DNA of 43,330 bases from Polaromonas sp. Lineage in GTDB: Bacteria > Pseudomonadota > Gammaproteobacteria > Burkholderiales > Burkholderiaceae_C. The translations under genes and the position numbers were made by a program. The notes below the pieces were generated by a model. It searched no databases, was not told the DNA's origin, and saw only the letters and a program-made list of their open reading frames with translations. The stretch lies in the NCBI GenBank assembly GCA_025362315.1, contig JANYGP010000010.1, positions 1 to 43,330 on the forward strand, given 5' to 3'. Below, in pieces: positions 1 to 7,337 of this stretch; position 1 is the first letter of the stretch; each line of letters opens with the position of its first letter.

Positions 1-2
1 GC

Positions 3-2672
3 AAAACAGTGCATGAATGCGGCTTTGCCCTGGCACCCAATGCTGAAGCACACCTGCGCCCGCGCATGCGCCTGGCCAGCGTGTACCCGCCCGAGTTGCT
101 GACCGCCACACTTGAAATTGCTCGTCGCTGCAGTTTTAACCTGGATGAAATTCGCGATCTGTACCGCTACCCGCAAGGTGCCGTGCAGCATGCCGAGTCG
201 CCCATGGACTGCCTGCGCCGCCTGACGGATCTGGGTGCAAAGCAGCGTTACCCGCAGGGCGTGCCCAACAAGATCCAGACCCAGCTTGACCACGAGCTGG
301 CCCTGATTGACGAGCTGAACTACGCGATGTATTTCATCACCGTGCACGACATCGTCAAGTTTGCGATCGACAACCACATTTTGTGCCAAGGCCGTGGCTC
401 AGCAGCCAATTCGGCCGTTTGTTATTGCCTGGCGATTACTGCAGTTGACCCAGCCGAGAGCCAGTTGCTGTTCGAACGTTTCATCAGCCGTGAACGCAAG
501 GAGCCGCCAGATATTGACGTGGATTTTGAGCACCAGCGGCGTGAAGAGGTCATTCAGTACATCTATGCCAAATACGGTCATGAGCATGCAGCCATTGCAG
601 CAACTGTGACCACATACCGCCCTCGCAGCGCGATTCGGGATGTGGGCAAGGCGCTGGGCATTGCGCCCGACATGATCGAGCAGTTTGCCAAAGAAAACTT
701 CTGGTTTGACAAGGCTGGTTTGCTGGCCCAGCGGCTGGAAGAAGCCAACATCAGCAGTGCAAATGACGCCGGCCCCAAGCCAACAGGACATATTTTGCAG
801 TGGCTGGACTTGACGGTGCAATTGCTGGGTTTCCCGCGCCACCTGGGCCAGCACGTGGGCGGTTTTGTATTGACGCAAACCAAATTGAGCCGACTGGTGC
901 CCATCCAGCCTGCCACCATGGAAGCCCGCAGAATTATTCAGTGGGACAAGGATGACCTGGACGCCGTTGGGCTGCTGAAAGTGGATGTGCTTGCGCTCGG
1001 TATGCTGTCAGCCATTCGGCGCAGCCTGCAACTGATTGACCTGTGGCGCGGCGGGCGCTTGCAGATGCACCAGATCCCCGCAGGCGACGCGCAAACCTAC
1101 GACATGATTTGCGAGGCCGACACGGTCGGTGTTTTCCAGATTGAAAGCCGCGCGCAAATGAGCATGCTGCCGCGCCTGAAACCGCGCTGCTTTTACGACC
1201 TGGTGATTGAAGTCGCCATCGTGCGGCCCGGCCCGATTGCGGGCGGCATGGTGCACCCTTATTTGAAGCGCCGCGCCGACCCATCTCTGGAAACTTACCC
1301 AAATGAAGAGCTGCGCACAGCGCTTGGCCGCACACTGGGCGTGCCGATTTTTCAGGAGCAGGTCATGCAGATTGCCATGGTCGCAGCAGATTTTTCGCCC
1401 GGCGAGGCCGATGATTTGCGCCGGTCGATGGCAGCCTGGAAGCGTAAGGGCGGCGTTCAGCGCTTTTACGACCGGCTGGTGGGCAGCATGGTGGAGCGTG
1501 GGTATGAATCATCGTTCGCCGAAAGCATTTTCAAGCAGATCGAAGGCTTTGGCGAATACGGTTTTCCGGAAAGCCATGCGGCCAGTTTTGCCAAGCTGGT
1601 GTACGTTAGCTGCTGGTTGAAATGCCACGAGCCAGCCTGCTTTTTTGCTGCGCTTGTCAACTCGCAGCCGATGGGGTTTTATTCACCGTCGCAGTTGATG
1701 CAGGACGTGCGCAAACATGGAGTGGATGTGCGGGCTGTGGATGTGACTTTGAGTGATTGGGATTGCACGCTGGAGAACCCTCACCCCAGCCCTCTCCCGT
1801 GCTCGGCAGAGGGGGCAAGACAAGAGGCAGTGCACTTACTCCCTCTCCCGTCTGCGGGAGAGGGCAGGGGTGAGGGCTCTGCAAGCGGAGAAAAACTCGC
1901 CGCTTACCCAGGCATCCGCCCCAACCAGCCTGCTATTCGCCTCGGCCTGCGCCTGGTCAGCGGCCTGAGCGAAGCAGTGGTCAATCGCATCCTGGCAGCA
2001 AGGCAACATGCAATTTTTACCAGCGTTGAAGACCTTTGCGCGCGCGCCCAGCTGGGCACGCTCGACGTCAACGCGCTCGCCGCAGCCGACGCAATGGTCA
2101 TGCTCGCTGGCCATCGCCGCCAGCAGGTGTGGCAAGCCGCCGCCATCAAAGCCCAGCCGCTGCTGCTCAAAGCAGTTCCCATCATCGAAGCTGCGCTTGA
2201 CTTGCCAGACACGCCCGAGGGCGAAAACATTTTGTTTGACTACCGGGCCACCGGTCTTACGCTGCGCCGCCACCCGCTGGCATTGCTGCGCCCAAAGCTT
2301 GCGGCAAAAGGTTTTTTGACAGCCGCGCAACTCGATTCACTGCCTGACGGTTGTGAGGTCGCCGCCTGCGGGATTGTCACGCTCAGGCAGCAACCCGGCA
2401 CTGCCAAAGGCGTGATTTTTTTGACCATTGAAGACGACACCGGCCCGATCAACGTCATTGTGTGGAAGTCACTGCGATTGACCCAGCGTGATGAACTGAT
2501 GCATTCCACACTGCTAGGTGTACACGGCACCTGGCAGCGCAGCACCGAGTTGCCTGGCATGCTGGAAGGGTACGGCATAGTGCGCAACCTGATAGCCCAT
2601 CGGCTTGAAAACCTGAGCCTGCTTTTGGGCCGCCTGGGGCAGAGCGCTGCGCGGAGTCGGGACTTTCATTAA
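3..2672 (+). CDS. dnaE2: Error-prone DNA polymerase III alpha subunit DnaE2/ImuC, 5' end outside window
   Basis: This is the translesion C-family polymerase that works with ImuA/ImuB in damage-induced mutagenesis. The frame is already open at the first bases (a GTG at 9 is only an internal codon), so the N-terminal PHP part, about 160 or more residues by comparison with the usual length near 1,050, lies upstream of the window. Counting from base 9, the catalytic motif PDIDVDF is at residues 167-173 and the third acidic site sits in KVDVLALGML near base 980. A C-terminal OB-fold stretch (GIVTLRQQ...TIEDDTGPINVIVWKSL) covers about bases 2370-2475. The motif order and the OB-fold match DnaE2 rather than replicative DnaE1. 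Odd feature: about 40 extra residues after SDWDCTLE, of which 33 are encoded by a palindromic repeat (1778-1876) that keeps the frame. All catalytic residues in view are intact. imuA/imuB are expected upstream but not visible. Confidence 0.93.
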   Translation, partial: KTVHECGFALAPNAEAHLRPRMRLASVYPPELLTATLEIARRCSFNLDEIRDLYRYPQGAVQHAESPMDCLRRLTDLGAKQRYPQGVPNKIQTQLDHELALIDELNYAMYFITVHDIVKFAIDNHILCQGRGSAANSAVCYCLAITAVDPAESQLLFERFISRERKEPPDIDVDFEHQRREEVIQYIYAKYGHEHAAIAATVTTYRPRSAIRDVGKALGIAPDMIEQFAKENFWFDKAGLLAQRLEEANISSANDAGPKPTGHILQWLDLTVQLLGFPRHLGQHVGGFVLTQTKLSRLVPIQPATMEARRIIQWDKDDLDAVGLLKVDVLALGMLSAIRRSLQLIDLWRGGRLQMHQIPAGDAQTYDMICEADTVGVFQIESRAQMSMLPRLKPRCFYDLVIEVAIVRPGPIAGGMVHPYLKRRADPSLETYPNEELRTALGRTLGVPIFQEQVMQIAMVAADFSPGEADDLRRSMAAWKRKGGVQRFYDRLVGSMVERGYESSFAESIFKQIEGFGEYGFPESHAASFAKLVYVSCWLKCHEPACFFAALVNSQPMGFYSPSQLMQDVRKHGVDVRAVDVTLSDWDCTLENPHPSPLPCSAEGARQEAVHLLPLPSAGEGRGEGSASGEKLAAYPGIRPNQPAIRLGLRLVSGLSEAVVNRILAARQHAIFTSVEDLCARAQLGTLDVNALAAADAMVMLAGHRRQQVWQAAAIKAQPLLLKAVPIIEAALDLPDTPEGENILFDYRATGLTLRRHPLALLRPKLAAKGFLTAAQLDSLPDGCEVAACGIVTLRQQPGTAKGVIFLTIEDDTGPINVIVWKSLRLTQRDELMHSTLLGVHGTWQRSTELPGMLEGYGIVRNLIAHRLENLSLLLGRLGQSAARSRDFH
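1778..1876. repeat. 99-bp palindromic repeat inserted in frame in dnaE2
   Basis: The segment begins CCCTCACCCC and ends with its near inverse GGGGTGAGGG. The two terminal 21-mers are inverted copies with one mismatch (20 of 21). Inside are two smaller hairpins built on CCCTCTCCCG and CGGGAGAGGG. Length is 99 bp (33 codons), so the reading frame is preserved; it translates to a Pro/Ser/Gly-rich linker (HPSPLP...GEGRGEG). The opposite strand reads ALTPALSRRRERE, a peptide string I know from spurious translations of an abundant proteobacterial palindromic repeat. Confidence 0.85.
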
Positions 2673-2750
2673 AGAATTTTGAAACCAAAAAAACAAAGTA
2701 AAAGCCTGCTTCACCGGCGTTTTAACTTCTGCTGAAACGCAGGATACCTG

Positions 2751-3187
2751 TTAACCTTCAACCTGATTGTGCGTTGGCAGCAGATGCGCAAAGCGCGCAA
2801 AGTCCTGGTCTGCTGTCCACAGTTGCCGCACACCGTTTTCCAGGCAGATGGCTGCAACACGGGCGTCATGAATCTGCCCGCCGCGTGCCTGACCGTGTGT
2901 CACTACCTTTTCAAGAACATCAATATGCTGCTCGGTTGGTCGCAGTAGCGTCATCGTTTCAGATCGCATCCACATCCTGATTTGCATGAACGCATCTGTT
3001 ACAGGGGTAGGCGTGTAGGGCGCACGAAATCCAGTGACTTGCAACAAAAACTCATGCAGGCACACCGCGGGAATTGCCCAGTTTTTTGGCTTGTATGAAG
3101 CGCGTTCAGGGCGTCTTTGGCAGCGTGGTGCTGGGCAAAGTCTTGGCGATGCGCATAAATCAAAATATTGGTATCAATAGCGATCAT
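2751..3187 (-). pseudogene. VapC-type PIN-domain toxin, frameshifted
   Basis: PIN-domain ribonuclease toxins cut RNA with a cluster of acidic residues. The first frame (3187 down to about 3085) gives MIAIDTNILIYAHRQDF; the second frame continues as WAIPAVCLHEFLLQVTGF and runs to the stop at 2751 with HDARVAA and TADQDF. Joining the frames gives a normal-length PIN protein of about 145 residues with all expected acidic residues (D5, the E of CLHEF, the D of HDA, the D of TADQDF). The frame change maps to or near a run of six T on the plus strand (3082-3087). It lies 14 bp after the antitoxin remnant. A sequencing error in the homopolymer would give the same picture, but the partner gene is also broken. 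Confidence 0.82.
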
Positions 3188-3201
3188 CTGCAGGCGGCTG
3201 C

Positions 3202-3475
3202 TCAGTCCTCACTTTTGTGCAATTCGCCATCAGCCGCTTCGCAAACACGTCCACTTGATTTGGGCAGCACGTAGTCTGGTGGAAATAGCACAGGCCCGTC
3301 AAAACTCATGTCGCGAAAGGACTTTGGTGTTTTGGTTTTGGGCGCATTCAGCACACTGGTGAGCCCCGCCTCAATCAAAGAACGCAAACTCGTACCGCGC
3401 AGCTTTGCGGCAAGACGAGCTCGCTCAAAAAGAACGTCAGAAATTTCAAAAGTGGTTTTCGTACACGCGTGCCAT
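3202..3475 (-). pseudogene. VapB-like antitoxin, frameshifted near its start
   Basis: The readable part is TTFEISDVLFERARLAAKLR followed by GTSLRSLIEAGL and a C-terminal tail ending GELHKSED. This is a ribbon-helix-helix-like antitoxin N-terminus (strand, then two helices) joined to a toxin-binding tail. The only ATG upstream (3473-3475) reads MARVYENHF and then hits TGA; shifting one base restores the TTFEISD frame, and no start codon exists in that frame upstream of the helix region. The usual position directly before a PIN toxin and the 14-bp gap support the pairing. An internal TTG (3387) could start only a truncated product lacking the DNA-binding strand. No strong ribosome binding site is visible. 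Confidence 0.68.
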
Positions 3476-3616
3476 ATTTTTCTGTATGGCCAATTTTTAA
3501 TTTATACGGTTTCAAGCCGCAATGCTGAAATAAACCATGGATTGGCATTGTCATTTGCTATCAATACAAAAGCGCTCAACGCTCTTCTGAAAAATAATTG
3601 CATCGCGAAATTCAAT

Positions 3617-3645
3617 AAAAAAAGCCGGCTTGCACCGGCCTTTCA
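3617..3645 (-). terminator. Rho-independent terminator of the SWIB gene
   Basis: Read on the minus strand, GCCGG-TGCAAG-CCGGC forms a GC-rich stem followed by a run of seven T. It lies about 30 bp past the stop of the SWIB-domain gene. Confidence 0.8.
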
Positions 3646-3674
3646 ACGTCTGCTTTGTAGCAGTCAACAGCAGC

Positions 3675-4118
3675 TTACTTAACGTGCTTGCCGATCAGGC
3701 CAGCCATCTCGAACATCGACACCTGGGCTTTGCCGAAAACGGCTTTGAGCTTGGCATCGGCGTTGATCATGCGCTTGTTGATGCTGTCCTGCAATTTGTT
3801 GGCCTTGATGTAGACCCACAGCTTGCTGACAATTTCAGTGCGCGGCAGTGGCTTGTCGCCCAGAACTGCGGCGAGTTCTTTGCTCAAAGTCAATGCCTTC
3901 ATGAACGCGGCGTTCGGCGTACGCTTTTTGGCAGGCGCTTTTTTGGCAGCTGGCGCTTTGGCCGGGGCTGCTTTTTTGGCGGCTACTTTCTTTGCGGGAG
4001 CTGCTTTTTTGGCGGCTACCTTCTTCGCGGGAGCTGCCGCTTTCGCAGCGACTTTCTTTGCCGGAGCAGCCTTTGGTGCAGGCGCTTTTTTAGCCGGTGC
4101 TTTTTTTGCAGTTGCCAT
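3675..4118 (-). CDS. SWIB/MDM2-domain protein with a histone H1-like Lys/Ala/Pro tail
   Basis: A 147-residue protein in two parts. Residues 1 to about 65 are low-complexity PAKK/AAPAKKVAAKK repeats like those of histone H1-type bacterial DNA-binding proteins. Residues about 68-147 (NAAFMKALTLSKELAAVLGD...AKLKAVFGKAQVSMFEMAGLIGKHVK) match the SWIB/MDM2 fold, including the PRTEIVSKLWVYIKANKLQD helix pair. A nucleoid or chromatin-associated role is inferred from the basic tail; the bacterial SWIB function is not well established. The start MATAKK (4118) is chosen because an AGAAGGA ribosome site lies just before it; an in-frame codon at 4151 would add 11 unrelated residues. The near-identical lysine repeats make this a likely site of length variation between strains. 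Followed by a good terminator. Confidence 0.9.
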   Translation of the reverse strand: MATAKKAPAKKAPAPKAAPAKKVAAKAAAPAKKVAAKKAAPAKKVAAKKAAPAKAPAAKKAPAKKRTPNAAFMKALTLSKELAAVLGDKPLPRTEIVSKLWVYIKANKLQDSINKRMINADAKLKAVFGKAQVSMFEMAGLIGKHVK

Positions 4119-4333
4119 GATTGATTTTCCTTCTAGAAGTTGATAAATCACTGCCAGAGATAACTACTCCCCGACAGCAGTGCGATGCTACTGGAGAAAT
4201 AGCACTTTTCATAGGGGAGAATGGCTTTTTTGTAGGCATGTGATGCATATTCGCCTCTGAAAATCAAAAAACATCTGCTTCTTGTGACGTTGGCAGCAGA
4301 AAATCAAATTTATAAAATGCTGAAAGACGCGCA

Positions 4334-4849
4334 ATGCAATTGATAAACCCCCCGCAATTTGCAACCTGTGACCTCTGCGATGCTCATAAAAATGAAGCAT
4401 CCAGCAAATTCAAGGTTCTGCCACCTGTGTTCAAAAACTTTGGGCACAGCACAAAATTTTGTGGAAAAGTGGTGACTATCCAGTGCTTTGAAGACAACTC
4501 TTTGGTCAAGGCTGCTCTTGATTCAGCAGGCAATGGCCATGTACTGGTGATTGATGGTGGCGGATCACTCAGGCGGGCATTGCTGGGTGGCAACCTGGGC
4601 GCAGCTGCAGCCCGAAATCAATGGGCAGGGGTGGTAGTTGATGGTTGTGTGCGCGACGTGGCTGAGCTGGCCCGGTGCCATGTGGGCATACGAGCCCTTG
4701 CAGCCATGCCTATGCCCACTGAAAAACGCGGCGCGGGCCAGACTGGTGTGCCTGTCCAGATACAGGGTGTGTGGGTTGACCCCGGCAACTGGCTGTATGC
4801 CGATGAAGACGGCATGGTGATCATGTCTGCTGCCATCACAACCAACTAA
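4334..4849 (+). CDS. RraA-family protein / 4-hydroxy-4-methyl-2-oxoglutarate aldolase
   Basis: A 171-residue member of the RraA/HMG-aldolase fold. Visible family features are TCDLCDA near residue 11, the glycine-rich LVIDGGGSLRRALLGGNLG (about 72-90), the substrate and metal site WAGVVVDGCVRD (about 97-108) and the closing WVDPGNWLYADEDGMVI. Members are either class II aldolases that cleave 4-hydroxy-4-methyl-2-oxoglutarate or oxaloacetate to pyruvate, or regulators of RNase E. The R-D pair in GCVRD is the aldolase hallmark, so an enzymatic role is plausible, perhaps linked to the organic-acid operon 1 kb downstream. It stands alone, with an inverted neighbour on each side. Sequence alone does not separate the aldolase role from the RNase E inhibitor role. 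Confidence 0.88.
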   Translation: MQLINPPQFATCDLCDAHKNEASSKFKVLPPVFKNFGHSTKFCGKVVTIQCFEDNSLVKAALDSAGNGHVLVIDGGGSLRRALLGGNLGAAAARNQWAGVVVDGCVRDVAELARCHVGIRALAAMPMPTEKRGAGQTGVPVQIQGVWVDPGNWLYADEDGMVIMSAAITTN

Positions 4850-4877
4850 TCAATCAATCAACAAATCAGCCAATCAA

Positions 4878-5693
4878 CTAACCAGCAACGCCTTTGTAGA
4901 GCATGTAAGCGCCCAGCATGTAAAGCACCAGTGCAAAAAAGCGTCTGAGCCTGCCGATTGGCAGAGTGTGCGCAGCCCTGGCCCCAAGCGGCGCCGTCAA
5001 AAAACTGCAGGCTGCAATAACGCCCAGAGCCGGCAACCATATATAACCAAATGCGCCTGCGGGCAGGTTTGGCACGCTGGACCCGCTGACGACATACCCC
5101 ACCACGTTGGCCAGTGCAATAGGAAAGCCCAGCGCCGCTGAAGTGGCAACGGCATTGCGGATGGCAACGTTGCACCAGGTCATGAACGGCACGCTGATGA
5201 ACGCGCCGCCGGCGCCTACCAGTCCTGACATGAATCCAATCACGCCGCCCGCTGACAGCAAACCGGCTGTGCCCGGTAACTGGCGGGTTGGCTCGGGTTT
5301 TTTGTCCAGAAACATTTGCGTGGCTGAAAAACCGATAAACAGACCAAAGAAAATGGACAGGTAAGCACCCTTGAGCAGCGCGAACACGCCCAGGCTGCCA
5401 ATCAGGCTGCCCACCACAATGCCTGGCGCCAGTTTGCGGGCAATGTCCCAGCGGACCATTCCCCGCCGATGGTGGGCCCAAACGCTGGACAGGGACGTGA
5501 AAATAATGGTGGCCATGGACGTGGCAATCGCCATCTTGACCGCCAGATCGGGAGCAACCCCCCGGTTTGCCATGATGAAGGTGATGAAAGGCACCATCAG
5601 CATGCCGCCGCCAATGCCCAGCAGGCCCGCCATAAAACCGGTCACAGTGCCCAGCGCAGCCAGTTCAACAATCAGCAAAGGTGCGAGCTGCAT
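4878..5693 (-). CDS. TauE/SafE-family sulfite/anion exporter
   Basis: A 271-residue integral membrane protein of the TauE/SafE (DUF81) family, which exports sulfite, sulfoacetate or related anions across the inner membrane. It shows the family's two repeated halves, each with a Gly-rich turn: GTVTGFMAGLLGIGGGMLMVP near the N-terminus and GFMSGLVGAGGAFISVPFM near residue 155. About eight hydrophobic segments are visible. It is convergent with the RraA-family gene, 28 bp apart, and divergent from tctC. The location beside a carboxylate uptake operon hints at an organic anion substrate, but that is only inference. Confidence 0.88.
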   Translation of the reverse strand: MQLAPLLIVELAALGTVTGFMAGLLGIGGGMLMVPFITFIMANRGVAPDLAVKMAIATSMATIIFTSLSSVWAHHRRGMVRWDIARKLAPGIVVGSLIGSLGVFALLKGAYLSIFFGLFIGFSATQMFLDKKPEPTRQLPGTAGLLSAGGVIGFMSGLVGAGGAFISVPFMTWCNVAIRNAVATSAALGFPIALANVVGYVVSGSSVPNLPAGAFGYIWLPALGVIAACSFLTAPLGARAAHTLPIGRLRRFFALVLYMLGAYMLYKGVAG

Positions 5694-5810
5694 ATTTAAA
5701 TCCTTGTCGGGTTTTCACCCGTAAACGTGTGAGTATTTTCCCGACTGCGAAGTTAAACTCAAACCAGTCTTGTTTTATTTCCTCAATTTTCAAACTGCTG
5801 GAGGCCATCA

Positions 5811-6815
5811 ATGCGCTTGTCTTTCTTATTAAATGTTGGCGCTAAAACAGCGCTCAGTTTAGCTTTGAGTCTTGGTCTCAGCGCGCATGCCGCAAGCTGG
5901 CAACCGACCAAAAATGTTGAATTTGTTGTACCCGCTGGCACCGGCGGCGGTGCCGACCAGATGGCACGACTGATTCAGGGCATCATCACCAAAAACAATT
6001 TGATGAAAACGTCCATGGTGGTGGTCAACAAGGGCGGCGGTGCAGGTGCCGAAGGATTTCTGGAAATCAAAAACGCCAAAGGCGATCCGCACAAGATTGT
6101 GATCACTTTGTCCAACATGTTCACCACGCCGCTGGCTACAGGCGTGCCTTTCAGCTGGAAAGACATGACACCAGTCAGCATGTTGGCACTCGATGAATTT
6201 GTGCTGTGGGTCAATGCAGAGACACCCTACAAAACAACGCAGGAGTATCTGGCAGCGGTCAAGGCATCTGGCGGCAAGCTGAAAATGGGCGGTACTGGCT
6301 CCAAACAGGAAGACCAGATCATCACCGCACTGATTGAAAAATCGCTTGGTGCCAAATTTATCTACGTTCCCTACAAAGGCGGCGGCGAAGTGGCTGTTCA
6401 GCTGGTGGGCAAGCACGTTGACTCAACGGTCAACAACCCGATTGAAGCCGTTGCCCAGTGGCGCGGCGGCAAGCTGCGCCCATTGTGCGTTTTTGACGGC
6501 AAGCGTCTGAGTTACAAGGAAAAAATCGCGGACAAGTCATGGTCAGACATCCCAACTTGTAAAGAAGGTGGCCTGGATGTCGAATACCTGATGCTGCGGG
6601 GTATCTTCATGGCGCCTGGCGTGACGCCGGAACAGACGGCCTACTATGTTGACCTGATGAAAAAAGTGCGCGCAACCGCAGAATGGAAAAAGTTCATGGA
6701 CGAAGGCGCGTTCAACCAGACCTTCATGGAAGGTGCAGAGTTTGCCCGCTGGGTTGCCAATGAGGAGATTCGCCACCGCCTGTTGATGCAGGAAGCTGGA
6801 TTTGTTGCCAAATAA
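5811..6815 (+). CDS. tctC: Tripartite tricarboxylate transporter, periplasmic binding protein (Bug/TctC family)
   Basis: A 334-residue secreted binding protein that captures a carboxylate in the periplasm for the TctAB permease. A signal peptide (MRLSFLLNVGAKTALSLALS..., cleavage after AHA near residue 28) is followed by the family N-terminal stretch NVEFVVPAGTGGGADQMARL, where the first ligand-binding loop lies. The start is set by a GGAGG site 8 bp upstream. It heads a plus-strand operon with tctB and tctA directly after it, so unlike the many orphan Bug proteins of Burkholderiales this one has its own permease. Substrate unknown; a di- or tricarboxylate is the family norm. Confidence 0.93.
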   Translation: MRLSFLLNVGAKTALSLALSLGLSAHAASWQPTKNVEFVVPAGTGGGADQMARLIQGIITKNNLMKTSMVVVNKGGGAGAEGFLEIKNAKGDPHKIVITLSNMFTTPLATGVPFSWKDMTPVSMLALDEFVLWVNAETPYKTTQEYLAAVKASGGKLKMGGTGSKQEDQIITALIEKSLGAKFIYVPYKGGGEVAVQLVGKHVDSTVNNPIEAVAQWRGGKLRPLCVFDGKRLSYKEKIADKSWSDIPTCKEGGLDVEYLMLRGIFMAPGVTPEQTAYYVDLMKKVRATAEWKKFMDEGAFNQTFMEGAEFARWVANEEIRHRLLMQEAGFVAK

Positions 6816-6829
6816 CCCGGGGCAAATTC

Positions 6830-7336
6830 ATGCAGCAAGACGAACCTGAAGGCTCTGGGGCAAGTGCAGCGTCAAGGCGAACCCTTGAGATCATCACCGC
6901 CATTTTCTTTTTGATGGTGGGCAGCGTGGTGATGTGGGACAGCTCCCGCATAGGCGCAGGTTGGGGTGCTGACGGCCCGCAAAGCGGTTACTTTCCTTTT
7001 TACATCGGGCTTCTGATGAACCTGGCCAGCGCTGTCAACTTGTTGCTGTCATTCAAATCAGGCAGGTCAGAGTCCTTTGTATCCCGGCCCCAAATCAGGA
7101 TGGTGCTGGCCATATTTTTGCCGTGCCTTGTTTATGTGGGTGTCATGCAGTGGCTTGGTTTGTACGTGGCATCGTTGGTTTTTATCGCGGTTTTCATGCG
7201 CTGGCAGGGCAAATTCAGTGCGGTCAAATCGGTTTTAACCTCAACCACCGTGGTCGCTGTGCTGTTCGTGATGTTTGAAATCTGGTTCAAGGTGCCGTTG
7301 ATCAAAGGCCCCCTCGAAGCTGCTTTGGGGTACTGA
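6830..7336 (+). CDS. tctB: Tripartite tricarboxylate transporter, small membrane subunit TctB
   Basis: A 168-residue protein with four hydrophobic segments (about residues 19-37, 51-69, 85-110 and 135-155), the size and topology of the small TctB subunit. An initial polar stretch (MQQDEPEGSGASAASRRTLE) precedes the first segment. It lies 14 bp after tctC and 1 bp before tctA, the standard order for this transporter class. Little can be said from sequence about its contribution to specificity. Confidence 0.9.
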   Translation: MQQDEPEGSGASAASRRTLEIITAIFFLMVGSVVMWDSSRIGAGWGADGPQSGYFPFYIGLLMNLASAVNLLLSFKSGRSESFVSRPQIRMVLAIFLPCLVYVGVMQWLGLYVASLVFIAVFMRWQGKFSAVKSVLTSTTVVAVLFVMFEIWFKVPLIKGPLEAALGY

Positions 7337-7337
7337 T

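Noticed and set aside
2690..2745. Weak hairpin AAAAGCC...GGCGTTTT after dnaE2 as a terminator
   Set aside because: The GC stem is only three pairs, too weak to call.
3535..3590. TTTGCTATCAATACAAAAGCGC as a degenerate copy of the dispersed repeat
   Set aside because: Only one short block fits; the rest does not align.
3823..4143. Plus-strand open frames rich in Ala/Gly/Phe opposite the SWIB gene
   Set aside because: They mirror the lysine/alanine repeats of the real gene; no independent support.
4846..4890. AATC-type short tandem repeats between the RraA-family and TauE/SafE genes
   Set aside because: The run is short and imperfect; it does not look like a CRISPR, attachment site or regulatory array.
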